From NCBI GenBank assembly GCA_964036295.1, contig OZ038463.1, positions 27,577,069 through 27,641,068 of the forward strand: a DNA stretch of 64,000 bases, given 5' to 3'. Each line of letters opens with the position of its first letter. Position 1 is the first letter of the stretch. The notes under the pieces are model-generated. The model saw nothing but the letters and a program-made list of their open reading frames with translations. It was not told the DNA's origin and did no database searches. Of this stretch, positions 45,661 through 56,864 are shown one piece after another. The translations under genes were made by a program, and so were the position numbers. The DNA is from Plumapathes pennacea (taxonomy: Eukaryota > Cnidaria > Anthozoa > Antipatharia > Myriopathidae).

Positions 45661-46255
45661 CAGTGATATCTCCAGGCCCAAAACGACCCAGAAACACAAA
45701 TCACACACACAAAGCGGGTAAGTAAGCTCTTCTATAATTGTATTTCAGCACTTTGAGCGCCGCTATATTCAGGTCATTCGTAGTCTCCCATACAAACTCT
45801 CTTTTAGCTTTTGGAGACCTCGTCTCCACAAACCTTGATAACAATATCGACAGCGCCCTCTCGTATTCATCAAGGCAACAAATTAAGAATTCTGAAGTGT
45901 CATAGGATGCTGAACTTAACTGTCTCTCCGAAGTCTCTATAAATCTTGCCAATGAAAAGAAGAAATCACCCACGTTTGGTAGCCAGCGCGTCGCCATTAC
46001 TTTTGCAGTCGCATGCGGATGAGACAGCGTTAAAACTGGTCAGCGTATCTCGACTCGCACCGTGCAAAATCTCGACTCACACACCGTGCAAAATTCTCGA
46101 CTCAAATGTCACTAATCTGGACTCGCGTTTTTGTAAATCTCGACTCAAGTTTTACACATATCGACTCGTATTTTGCAAACCTGGACTAATGTTTACACTT
46201 CTCGACTCATGATTTGCAAATCTCGCCTTTTACACGGTTTTATATAATTTTGCCC
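45661..46255 (-). repeat. Repeat RD copy 2 (minus strand)
   Basis: Reverse copy of 41965-42560, with the frame MATRWLPNVGDFFFSLARFI opening at 45997 and the CTCGACTC/TTTGCA units at 46050-46230. Confidence 0.65.
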
Positions 46256-46261
46256 ACAACG

Positions 46262-46935
46262 GAAACGCCATAGGTCGGCACAGAAAATTGTATAAATCAA
46301 AACCTACCTATTTCTTGGCGGCTTAATTCTCATGGACAGTGAAATCAATCACAGCAAAGATAAATATCCATCAAGCCTCTAATGGCTTTGAAATAAAACG
46401 GCGTTCATTCATTCATTCCGAAAGCCGCCATACTTGCAGTGTTTACAGTACAGTTTGCTGACAGCTCGAATAACAAACAAGTCCGCTCGGCAAACATTTC
46501 TATCCCTTTCGTTCATGGTGATTGTTTACATTCTTCGACAGATCACTCTGCTTTCCGGACCCGCATTGTCTGTCATAGTTCAAGGTGAATTTCACGTTGT
46601 TTTGAAGCGGCGACTTGAATTTCCTGGGTTCATCTTCAACAATTGTACCGTTCAAAACATTTACATTGGCACAAATTCTAAAGTCACCGCAGGCTGCTGG
46701 CTTTCACCACGCCAGGTTAACGGTACTTTCAGTGTTTTCATTGATTATCGAAATGTTTTTCATCGATTCTCGTCGAATTTTAGATTACAGAAATGTTGGT
46801 AAGTTGTGGCGTGTTTTCAATCAGCCAATGAGAAAGTTTGTTTTTCCTTTTGCGCGTCGAAAGAGAATTTTGCAGTCAATCAGAAAATTAAATTTTTTTT
46901 TTCGCTCGTAATTTCGTGTGCCTATGTTATAAAAG
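46262..46935 (+). repeat. Repeat RE copy 1
   Basis: From 'ggtcggcacagaaaattgta' to 'gtgcctatgttataaaagaa'. The whole stretch is present in reverse at 52398-52960 plus 51464-51550, where another repeat has been inserted into it. In both places a foldback FB-A adjoins one end. Confidence 0.8.
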
Positions 46936-47110
46936 AATTGGTTCATGCTTTTAGCTGTGCGTCTATCGAGCTATGGATGCACTTGGGAAGTTGGGAGAGC
47001 ACTCGTGAAACTAGAGTTGCTCTTGGCTACGCCTCGAGCAACTCTTACGCTTCTCTCGTGCTCTCCCAACTTCCCGCGTGCATCCATAACTCGATAGACG
47101 CACGCTAAGC
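46936..47110. repeat. Foldback element FB-A, both arms
   Basis: 'tgcgtctatcgagctatgga' at the left pairs with 'tccataactcgatagacgca' at the right, with arms of about 80 bp meeting at 'cttggctacgcctcgag'. A stable hairpin would form in RNA or single-stranded DNA. Confidence 0.85.
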
Positions 47111-47503
47111 ACCAATTTAATAAATTTCCACTGGTTTGCGGTGGTGTGGGCTCTTATTTACCACGATTTGCGTCATCACATGGCCAAAATGTTGTGAACT
47201 CACGAGGCGCTTCGCATTTGCTCTGTATTTCGCTGCAAAACGTGACATGCTGGCGTCGGCGCGGCGCCTCGTTGGTTATTTATCAATCCGTATTCGGCGC
47301 GCCCTCGTAGGATAACTGTTAAATATTCCACAAGCATTTGTATGACGTTCCAAGTTTCAACATGGCGGCGAGCGGGAAATTCAAATGACGTCACAAAGTA
47401 ACAACAGTAATCTCCACGGCGTTCAGCGTATCCATAACAACCTTATGTTTATACATTCTACCCTAGTAAACAATTTAACAGGGTGATTTTTACCTATTCC
47501 CAG
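47111..47503. other. No gene seen
   Basis: Intron of the LRR/GPCR relic. A stretch near 47350-47395 ('aacatggcggcgagcgggaa') resembles a YY1-type promoter word but no gene starts there. Confidence 0.35.
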
Positions 47504-47575
47504 AAATCTCGCTGCAAACAAGATCGCAGAAATTGAACCAGGATCTTTCAACGACCTCGCAACCCTTCAACTTCT

Positions 47576-48915
47576 GTAAGTCAACAATTATGAATAATGA
47601 ATGCTCGTCTGACACTGTTCTAGTGTGATACCAGGTCTTAAGGTGGCTCGTAATAGTTTCTGGCAGTTAATAGACCAGGAAATAACTTTAGTTTAATCGG
47701 CATTTACTTTCTCAAAAGGATTTTATGTCTATGGCATCGAGTTCTTATGAAAAGTGTGTTCCCATGAATTTTGAGCAGATATCGGTTACTATGGCAACAC
47801 AACGTCACCTGTTGTGAGTGATATAAAAGCGGGAAAAAACTAGTTATAGTCATATTACTTTGGTGAATATTTTTGAAATTTTGCACAATTGTTTTGTCTA
47901 CGAAAAGCGACAAAATAAATAAGTTTGGTAAAATTCTGTCAACACGTTTTGCAGGAAATCCAATTTTCCTCTCATTTGGTTTTCTGTTGATAGAAATCCT
48001 TTAAAAAAGACCTCGGTTTTTCTCGGCTTCAGTTAAATGAATGAGGAAAAACTAGAGGCAATTCACAGACTCGGAGCGGATTTAGCGCAAAAACACGAAG
48101 GAAGCCGCAAAAATTTCGGGTGTACAAGATCAGCATTTGCGCATGTGCACGATGCCTGCGCATGGCATTATTTTTCTCCTGAGCGGGCAGTTCTTTTTCC
48201 GGTGTCTGTACCTTACGCCAAAATCGCGGCTGATTCAGTCTGAGGCTCTGTATGTTAGCTAGTTTTTCTTAGCTAAACGCTTTGGAAAACTATATCGAAG
48301 AGGAAACGGAAGTCAAGAAGCTGTCAGCAATCAGCTGTCAAAGTTTGATGTAAGGCGAGTTTGTACAAAGCCATTAGTTTCATTCATGAATTGTCACAGC
48401 GAGCCTCTCCAGCGGCTTTGAGTTTTTCAGTTTTTCAGTGAATAATCTAACCAGAACCTGTATGCCATGGGAAATATTGCACTGAAAGAAATCTTGGACG
48501 TCCAACTGAGGTTACGGACAACATCGGACAAACTCAAGGATTAGCTGGAATACAGATCGCAGTGAGGAAACCTAAAAGTTGTGTGGAAAAGTATTACTCT
48601 CGAATTAATTGTTTGACCAAGATGATGAAATTTCGACTTACACAGTGTTCGCGCGTCAAAAAATCTATTTCGAATCGAAACGCTGTGTATCAACTGAAAG
48701 TTGATCGAGGTGCTGAAACGCCTTAACAGTAGCTGACGTTTTGAGCGTCAGCCCTTTGTCAGAGCGAATGACATTGTTTTAATATGACTCCTTGTCGACA
48801 TTACGGTATACACAGGTAATACTCCGAATTACTTGTTTTCGTTTCACTGTTGCCGTTCTGCTTGACAATGTGTTTTGACGTTGTTGTCTGTTGTTGTCGT
48901 TATATTTTCTCTCAG
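47576..48915. other. Intron of the LRR/GPCR relic
   Basis: GT-AG bordered (CTTCT|GTAAGT, CTCTCAG|AAACC). It holds a hammerhead-like relic at 48732-48762 but no exon-like LRR, although an intact receptor would be expected to have several more 72-bp LRR exons. Confidence 0.5.
48732..48762 (-). ncRNA. Decayed hammerhead-like motif of Penelope type
   Basis: The minus strand reads CTGACAAAGGGCTGACGCTC followed by AAAACGTCAGC. It resembles the order CUGANGA, stem II, GAAAC, GUC known from ribozymes in Penelope-like elements, but CTGACAA and AAAAC depart from the required core, so activity is not expected. Confidence 0.3.
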
Positions 48916-50344
48916 AAACCTGTCCCATAACAACCTTCGTAAGTGGACGGTGGACTACGAGAACAAACTAAAGCTCTTGAGTGACCTCGATGTGACGGGT
49001 AACAAGGAGTGGTTATCCAGCAAGCAGTTGACAAACTTAAAGAATCTCAAGTTTGTCGTAGGTGTCACTTGGACTAAAACAATGCAAGCAGTGTTGGTTG
49101 GTGAAAACAGAACTTTACAAAGCCATTCTTAATTTAAACCCTAACTCTTCTTGTCCAAACTACGAGTTCTTGAATTCCCCAGCAGGCTGGTCGTGGCATG
49201 AAGATATCAAATATGGCCAAGCCTTAGATTTCATCAAAGTTGGTTTTTGGCCAACTTGTCTCTGTTCTCCTGATTGTTTCATTCATCAGTCTCTACTCTA
49301 ATGTACAAGCACAAGCTGAGATCGCTCTGGGGGCAATGTTCTGTTTATACGCTACAAGTTCTGTGGCAATACTCTTGAATATCGCAGTAATTTCATTTAT
49401 CGCGTTTCAAAGACAACTTAGAAACAACAACTCTCGGGACTCTCTTAATATGTAACATAGCTGTGTGTGATGTCCTTGTAGGTTTGTTTAGCGTTACTTA
49501 TGCAAGATTTAACCATCCAAGAATCCTTGTGGATGTTTTAAGTGACGTATTGGATGGAAGCTATCAAATTTCTAACGAAAAGAAGAGTCTTCATTTCAGA
49601 AATACGATGAGGACAATACTGACATGCGCAGTCACTTCACAAGTTTGTGGTGGCTTCATTTTGACTTTTGAGAAATTTCTTAAAATCGTTTTCGTTATGA
49701 AACCTCAACTGAGGATTGTCAGAAAATGTGTTATATTTTTCTTGTTTTTTGTCTTGGTCGTTTTCTGCTACCTTTGCCATTTTTCCAGTCTTCATTATCG
49801 GCAACATGACCTGCATTTCTCTAACAGTAGCAACACCGCTTCCCGTTGACCATATGACAGCTAAAGATGGCGAGATCAAGCTAAGAATGGGCGCAGCTGC
49901 TGGTACACAAATCTTCATAATTATTGTTCAATTGAAGTCTTCTTTTGTATATTGCAATCTTTGTTGCGGCCAAAAGATCCGGAGCCTCTCTGGGAATAAA
50001 GAGGGAGGCTCGCATAGCTAAGAAAATAGCGCTTTTGGTCCTCACAAATTTCATCATATTTACTATCCCGGTAGTGTTTGGCGTTTTACAAGACGATTTG
50101 TGGCAGAATGCTTCTGTCGACGCATTCCCCAGGTGGCAAAAACTCACACTTGTATCCGCTGGGTAAATGCTGTTCTGTACGCTCTCCCAGCTATCTTAGC
50201 AAGCATCAACTCCATTATCAACCCACTGATTTACGCTGTTAGACATCCGAAGTTCAAGCAACATCTGACAACTACATTTAGCAGCACAAATTAAGACAGA
50301 GTGCAGAATTAAGCTGGTTAATTTGTCGCACGCTCTTCTGCGCT

Positions 50345-50350
50345 AATAAA
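50345..50350 (+). terminator. Poly(A) signal AATAAA
   Basis: Lies 51 bp after the receptor's stop codon. It fits the 3' end of the once-functional gene. Confidence 0.45.
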
Positions 50351-51165
50351 TTTAATATCCAACTTATCCATTGAATGAACACAATTCTTTGGTGCATACG
50401 ACTACCGTTATCACAAGGGAACAACAAACTGAACACTTATATCGAATGAAAGGAATAATAGGCTTTTAGCTACGTTTATCTATCTTTAAGTGTGCCATGG
50501 AAATTTGAAGCTCCAATTTAACTCTAGGGATGAAATAGCATAAAATTTGTTCACTGAATTTGAAACGCTCTACTTGATAACTTGCAGTAAAAAGCTTTTA
50601 CTTTTATCGCACAATCAGCGCTAAGTTTTTTCTTTTCTTAAAAAAATAACCCCTGAGCACAGACTATAACCTAGTGCAGTGTATTTATTAGAGTGCTGTT
50701 CTTCGTTTGTAGTTGGTTGTAAATATTGTCTTTCTATGCAGCACTGTTTGTAGAGCGGATTGTAAATAACTCAGTATTAACACTGAATTGGAGGGGTTTT
50801 TGACAGTCTGTAGACACTTTCCTTTACTTACAATGCTTTTGGATTGGTTGATGGAAGTCAGTAAGCCAATCGGAAGCAACAGCAAGTTGCGGGCGTTCGC
50901 TCGCACAGTTCTTATAAAAGCCTCTGATCCTGTAAAAGTGTTTCAGTTCTTGTGGCTTGTGCGACCGACGATTTAGTTAATAATTTGAGTTATCTCGCGG
51001 AAATCACTTCAAAATATGCATGGAAAGCAGGATGACAGCGCATCCCGGTACGGTCGCGACGCACTGCATAGAAGTTTGTACTTTGACACTGTAAAACTAA
51101 CTGCATTTAAGATGCTTAAAATGAACTTCAAAAAGGAAAAAAAAAAAGAGAAAAGAGTTTATTAT
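50351..51165. other. No gene seen; weak promoter-like cluster
   Basis: Around 50830-50925 lie GATTGGTTG, AGCCAATCGG and CTTATAAAAG in order, which could be two CCAAT boxes and a TATA box. No convincing coding frame follows. Confidence 0.3.
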
Positions 51166-51215
51166 TGTCATTGTCATTGTTATTGTTATTATTATTATTA
51201 TTATTATATAAAGCC
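51166..51215. repeat. Imperfect (ATTGTC)/(ATT) microsatellite
   Basis: Short run of ATTGTC, ATTGTT and then ATT units. Confidence 0.85.
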
Positions 51216-51276
51216 GTTCTTCTATACCCCATATTGTAAAACAGCAGAATTTCTCGATACTCAATTTAAGAATTGG

Positions 51277-51463
51277 TTCATGCTTAGCGTGCGTCTATCG
51301 AGTTATGGATGCACGCGGGAAGTTGGGAGAGCACGAGAGAAGCGTAAGAGTTGCTCGAGGCGCAGCCGAGAGCAACTCTAGCTTCACGAGTGCTCTCCCA
51401 CTTCCCAAGTGCATCCATAACTCGATGACGCACAGCTAAAAGCATGAACCGATTCTTTTATAA
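51277..51463. repeat. Foldback element FB-A, third copy
   Basis: Both arms present ('gcgtctatcgagttatggat' and 'atccataactcgatgacgca'), edges 'aattggttcatgctta' and 'aaaagcatgaaccgattc'. It joins the reverse copy of repeat RE. Confidence 0.85.
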
Positions 51464-52960
51464 CATAGGCACACGAAATTACGAGCGAAAACAAATTTTC
51501 ATTTCTGATTGACTGCAAAATTCTCTTTCGACGCGCAAAAGGAACAAGTTTTGTCAAGATGCTGGGATTGTTGAATAAGCAATCTCTGGACTAGAGCGAG
51601 ACTCCCAAGAGTGATTAACTTTAATTTTCTCTTTCAATTTCTCACCCGAAAAAATATTATACAGTATGGGGAACTTGGCTTTTGATTTACTCAAATGAAC
51701 CTGATTAAAAAATTGTAATTACAACACTCGTACATTTGCTTCAAAAGGATGAGAGAATCTACATTTTGAGTTTGGGAGTAATTGCGTGACTTATCTCATT
51801 TTCATGCATAATTATTTTGACAGTTTGACTTCGAACATTTGTTTCTAATCACAGGCCACGATTAATCTAGCCTGCGCTTCATTACTTACCTGTTTTTCGT
51901 CTTCTAAATTGAGTTTCTTCTACCAAGCTTTCTAAATTCCAGTCGGTCTGTTTCATTTCTGAGCTATTATCACCGCGGTTTTGATGAATTCACGGTTGTT
52001 TGATGAGCGTATGTTAAAGCTGAAAAACCCAGCCGGGAGCCACTTCAGCTTGTCGAAATGGTATCGTTTGATTATGTTTGCTTTCCTTCGCTTAGTTTTA
52101 ACCAGCTGGACGAAGAAAAATGCGAAAGTGAATATAATGAACAAAAACCGCAAGAGCGCAAGTATACGTCAACAAAAATCTCACGTTACATACTTAGAAA
52201 CTCAGCCAAGAAAAGGAAGGCTTCCACGCCGCTTGCACGTGAACATTATCCAATCAAAATATAGTATTTTTGCTTGCACGTCAATCAAAATTCAAAATCC
52301 AAGAGGGGGGACTTCTTTTACCAATTGTCATGATACCTACGCTGTGGTTTTCGGGTGAAAATAATTATATGCTGGGCCCTTAGGCCCAGCATAAAAACAA
52401 AGTCTCTTATTGGCTGATTGAAAACACGCCACAGCTTACGAACATTTCTGTCATCTAAAAGTTGATGAGAGCTGATGAAAAAGATGTCGTTTAATCGACG
52501 AAAACACTGAAATACTGTTAACCTGACGTGGTGAAAGCCAGCAGCCTGCGGTGACTTTAGAATTTGTGACGATGCAAATGTCTTGAACGGTACATTGTTG
52601 AAGATGAACCCAGAAATTCAAGTCGCCGCTTTAAAACAACGTGAGATTCACCTTGAACTATGGCAGACAATGCGGGTCTGGAAAAGCAAGGTGATCCGTC
52701 GAAGGATGTGAACAATCACCATGAGCAAAAGAGATAGAAATGTTTGCCAAGCAGACTTGTTTGTTATTTGAGCTGCCTGCAAACTGTACTGTAAACACTG
52801 CAAGTATGGCGGCTTTTGGAATGAATGAACGCCGTTTCATTTCAAAACCATTGAAAGCTTGACGAATATTTATCTTTGCTGTGATGGATTTCACTGTCCA
52901 TGAGAATTAAGCCGTTGAGAAATGGGTGAGTTTTGATTCATACAATTTTCTGTGCCGACC
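51464..52960 (-). repeat. Repeat RE copy 2, split by an inserted RC element
   Basis: 51464-51550 and 52398-52960 align in reverse with 46262-46935. Between them lies 51551-52397, a member of family RC in reverse orientation ending in the same hairpin word 'gctgggcccttaggcccagc'. In the uninterrupted copy near 46840 the two halves are contiguous, which dates the RC insertion after the RE element. Confidence 0.75.
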
Positions 52961-53044
52961 GTTGAAATACAGAATTTTTCAGACTTGATTACTGATTTCC
53001 TTTGGGTGCCGGTTTGACTTCATGTAGTACAAATTTCTTCGGAA

Positions 53045-53232
53045 AATAAAACTATTTTCTTCTTAGTTGTAAAGCGTCTGTCAATTTATAAACGAGGAAA
53101 GCTAGAAAAAGTCGAAAGGAAGCGGCATTTGCTCACGTCATATTATTGAGCACGGGCGTGCACGATAAAGTTATGGAGCAAGCTCTTCGACCAATCAGAA
53201 CGTGGCTTATATCGCGACTATGTTATAATATA
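53045..53232 (-). repeat. Reverse copy of 41745-41945
   Basis: Matches in reverse, including 'gaggaaagctagaaaaagtc' and 'gtcatattattgagcacg'. Confidence 0.75.
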
Positions 53233-54254
53233 AGTTAGTTTAATGCATTTTCTATAACACAAGTTGTGTACACGAAAAACGAGGCTTGCACACGATGTGA
53301 AATTTTACCTCGAATTGTGAGAAGTTAGATAGCCATGACGACGAACGCTGACCAACAGAAGTGACGTTAAGAACGTTTTTCCGCGGTGTTTCTCGAGAAC
53401 TATTCATGTACATTTGAGGTAATCAAGGAGGTGGAAATAAAGAACTCTTTCTTTCAACAGCAGGTGTTGGTCAAATAAATATGAGTGCACCGTAACACAG
53501 TTTCACATATATTGAGTTTCAGCTCATATCTGAATTCCGAATCCTGAAAAACGTAAACTAAAATGCAAAATAACATAAGCCGAAGATATTGTTAACGAAG
53601 GACGTAAAGTCTTTCGCTTTTGACATGACAATAAACGGACCGAAAAGAAAATTAAATTGGAATTATTTACTATTTTGATTCTAAAGTTGGATGTGTCGGG
53701 CTTCTTTTGATGTACTGATAAAATTTGCAAATTTTCTTCGACAGTTCACGCTAGCACAACTGTCTAGTTCAGGCATCCGTCATGTATAATACAAAGACAT
53801 GAATGACGGAACGAGACAAACCAAAACTCATTTCGGGTCTCAGCTTGTCCACATGATTGCTCCAACGTTCATCGACAAATTTCGTTCGCCTCTGTATAAA
53901 ATTGAATAGGAAGACCGACGTTTTCCGGAAAATTCTTTTTATAACTTGTCCAAATAAAATTTTCAAGTTTCGTGAGCATAAGATAACTATACCCAGCCCC
54001 TGCCAAGTTTTTCCACAAGAAGCAAAACTTAACCCTGCCTAAAGATTACAATATGTAAAACCCATTTGCAAGTAAATGTGAAACTAAAACATTATCTGTA
54101 CCACGTTATTTTTCTTAGAATTGGTGTTTAATATCCTAAAACATTTTGCATATTCTGCAGAGCCCTTTTAAATACCAGCCTTGTAGCTAAATGGGTGACC
54201 TTGTATAAATAGAATTACCTTACCTTTTAGTCCTATAATCCTAAAAGAGACTTA
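53233..54254. other. No gene seen
   Basis: AT-rich DNA without a recognisable feature on either strand. Confidence 0.4.
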
Positions 54255-55991
54255 CAGTCGAACCCCGTTGTTTCGAACTCGGTTAATTCGAAGTCCCCGT
54301 TATTTCGAAGTCACTGGGCCGAATCCCCTTGGATTTACCGTCATTTGTTCAGTCATTTATTATCGGCTATTTCGAACTCTCCCCTATTTCGAAATAATTC
54401 TTGCTCCCCCCGGACCTAAACTAGACCCCGTTATTTCAAACTATGTCAACTTTGATGGACAAACAACAGAACACATCAGAGCACAGCTGGAAATATCGAA
54501 TTTTAATTGAACTCTTACTGATTTATTAGTCGATTACGTAATATTGCTTGACAACTTGCAGCGTCCCATCGTCTTTGCATGCTTACATACAGTTGTGGAT
54601 CGGCCTTTATTCAAATAAACAATACAAACTCCCACTCTTGATATTTAATGCTAGCTTGGATATCACGAAACCCAGCTATTTTGAACTTTTTCATGTCCCA
54701 TTGGACTTCGAAACAGAAGCAGACAGAAGGTGTTAGCACTTTTCACGGTTGGGGACCTTGGTTGCTACTCTTGAATTACAATCCAATTACAAGTTTGTCA
54801 TCAGATCAGAAACTAAAACTTGTCTCTCTCCCGTGATTTCTGTCAGTCACTCGTTCTTTCGTAATATCATTTTACATCGTATGTTGCGAATTAATTAATA
54901 CGCCGGGAAGACCGCGCCAGTGAAGAGTCCACGGGGTTTACAGTTTTGATGTTTAGACCCCGTTTTCATGTTGGACTGTTTCCGGAAGAGTTATTGATCG
55001 ATAGATTGCTGGACCAATTTGACCCACGCATTCATGGTCATGACCTTTTCTAGTAAACACGGCGTGCGGCGCGGGGGAAATGTGGCGCAAACAGGGCGCG
55101 CAAATTGCACCGATGTGCTTCAGGCGGCAGAGGGAAGAAACTGAAAACCACAATTAGGCGTTCGTCTCATCTCCAGATCTCCAGATCTCCAGATGAGGGG
55201 ACAGTATTACCGTTTTATTGCCTATTAGTTTATAGTTGTTTTTGTTGTTAGTGAACCTCAAGCTGGGAATCAGTTTACTCTGATAAATCAGCATTATGTG
55301 CGCGCATTGGAGGATACTGATTTATGATTGTTGCACTGTTTTTGCTGTTAGTGAATCTCAAGCTAGTAATCAGTCCATTCTGATAAATCAGCACAATGTA
55401 CGCGCATTGGAGGTTCACTTCGTTCGAATTTTTAGCATGCAGTTACTGATACGTTTCTCGGCTTCTTCTTTTCATAATATGCTTAGTCAAACTAGAAGTA
55501 TCTATCTCAAGAAGGCGGCTTTATTAAAATAAGTCGATGCAGATGTCAGTATTGGTCTGTGGGAACATCGTAGCTCTTCCGTTTCTATATTTTTGCTTTG
55601 TTGATAGCGAATAACAATAGTTGTAGTGATTTATCCTTCAATGTTCTGGGTTAGCTGTCGCACTGTTTGCATTTCTCTCTGGATGTCGAGTAATCGCATA
55701 TGTAACTCATAAAACTCGTACCCTCAGCAAACGGACGTTTTCAAAGCCCCGAAGGAAACTTCAGCGGCATGAAACCGCGACGAACTGAGCCTATTTGCAA
55801 CAAAGCTCTAATTTTAAAAACGCCAGTTCACCATGTTATGCTTGTCTTCATTTTGTCACCTTTATTGCTCCGTTGTGCCGAACGAGGTGTCGCCCGCGGT
55901 AATTGATGGCATCAGAAAAATGCGGCCAGTTTGGCAGCATTCCATTGGTTACTAAGGGCCTCTAGCTCGTTATGTGAGCGGGATTCGACTG
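54255..55991. mobile_element. Pogo/Tigger-type non-autonomous element
   Basis: It starts CAGTCGAACCCCGTTGTTTC and ends with the reverse of CAGTCGAATCCCGCTCAC, flanked by TA on both sides, as expected for pogo-type Tc1/mariner elements. Just inside the left end 'tatttcgaa' and 'gttatttcgaagt' recur several times. No transposase is visible in 1.74 kb. The two ends could instead belong to two separate fragments. Confidence 0.55.
55238..55430 (+). repeat. Tandem duplication, ~100-bp unit
   Basis: 'tgttagtgaacctcaagctg' to 'gcgcgcattggagg' is repeated once, with about ten substitutions, inside the pogo-type element. Confidence 0.85.
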
Positions 55992-56864
55992 TATTTTAAA
56001 GGGACTCTTTCGGATAATCCAATGGGAATGGCTTTAACACGATGGCAAAATATATAAATACAGTCAAAGCCTGGGAGGACACTCTCGTAAGTGGACAGCT
56101 CTGCTTACGGACGATTACCGAAACATTCTAATTACATGTAGTTGTTTAACATAAAGAAAATTGGTGGAATTCTGAAATTGACATTGAGCCAGTTCTAATG
56201 CCTAAGAATCCCCGTTTAAACTCCCAGCTCAGTCCCTATAGAGACATCATACGGAATCATATGGCAAAATTGGCTTGGATATTTTGGTCAGATAAAAACT
56301 GGCTTAATTATCAGTTCTCACTACATAACTCGTGTACATTTTATTTTATATTATTTACTACATAGATACATAGTGCAATGACATGTATAAATATATACCT
56401 ATACATATACATAATACGTTACGAATGAAAATGTTATAAAAGTAAGACATGCAGGGACACCACAACAGCATACGCTAAATACTGACATCTGCGAATATCT
56501 ACATTCTTTAAGCTTGGGAGTGATATAACATTGTCCTACACAGACAGCTATTTGTACTTTGAAAAGTTCCCAAACATAGAATGAAAGTGAAAAGCACTCT
56601 GCACTTTACATTTCATCGGGTGACATCCAACGGCCTCTATTAATTGCACGTAACGAGGGCTGTGATCGCTGATATAGCTCCAAAGGCTGTGCATATGGCT
56701 TTGACACAGTGTCGTTGCTTGGTCCGACTCTTTTATTTCTGCGAGTGGTCTTTTTGCTAAAGAATGAAAAGAAGAATAAAGTCATTAGTGCAGTCGACAG
56801 CACATCTCTACTCTCCTTTTTCTATCAATAGTCTAATATACTAAAAGTAGTCGGAACAAGTTTT
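55992..56864. other. No gene seen
   Basis: Near 56069 CAGTCAAAGCCTGGGAGGAC resembles another pogo-type end following TA, with no partner found. The remainder is non-coding. Confidence 0.35.

Larger units (their letters stand above)
41272..50294 (+). pseudogene. LRR-containing G-protein-coupled receptor (LGR/relaxin-receptor-like), decayed
   Basis: Exon 1 (41272-41478) has a signal peptide (MFLLTLLLVCLQTLPSVH) and an LRR N-cap Cys cluster (CSLECFC), with a frameshift near 41392 before LNCSAEEFPHHLE. Exon 2 (41565-41636) and exon 3 (47504-47575) are each exactly 72 bp, phase 2, one LRR each (LDLSYNNLTQVPTWIF; NLAANKIAEIEPGSFNDL). The last exon starts at 48916 (RNLSHNNLRKW) and runs to TAA 50294 with a seven-helix region: IAVCDVLVG (TM2), FILTFEKFLKIVF (DRY position), ARIAKKIALLVLTNFIIF (TM6) and SIINPLIYAVRHP (NPxxY). 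Six further frameshifts lie near 49110, 49240, 49450, 49795, 49930 and 50160. The exon pattern is that of LGRs, but most LRRs are missing and the frame is dead. AATAAA follows at 50345. Confidence 0.75.

Noticed and set aside
48037-48243. 68-codon frame in the receptor intron
   Set aside because: No LRR, no splice fit and no recognisable motif.
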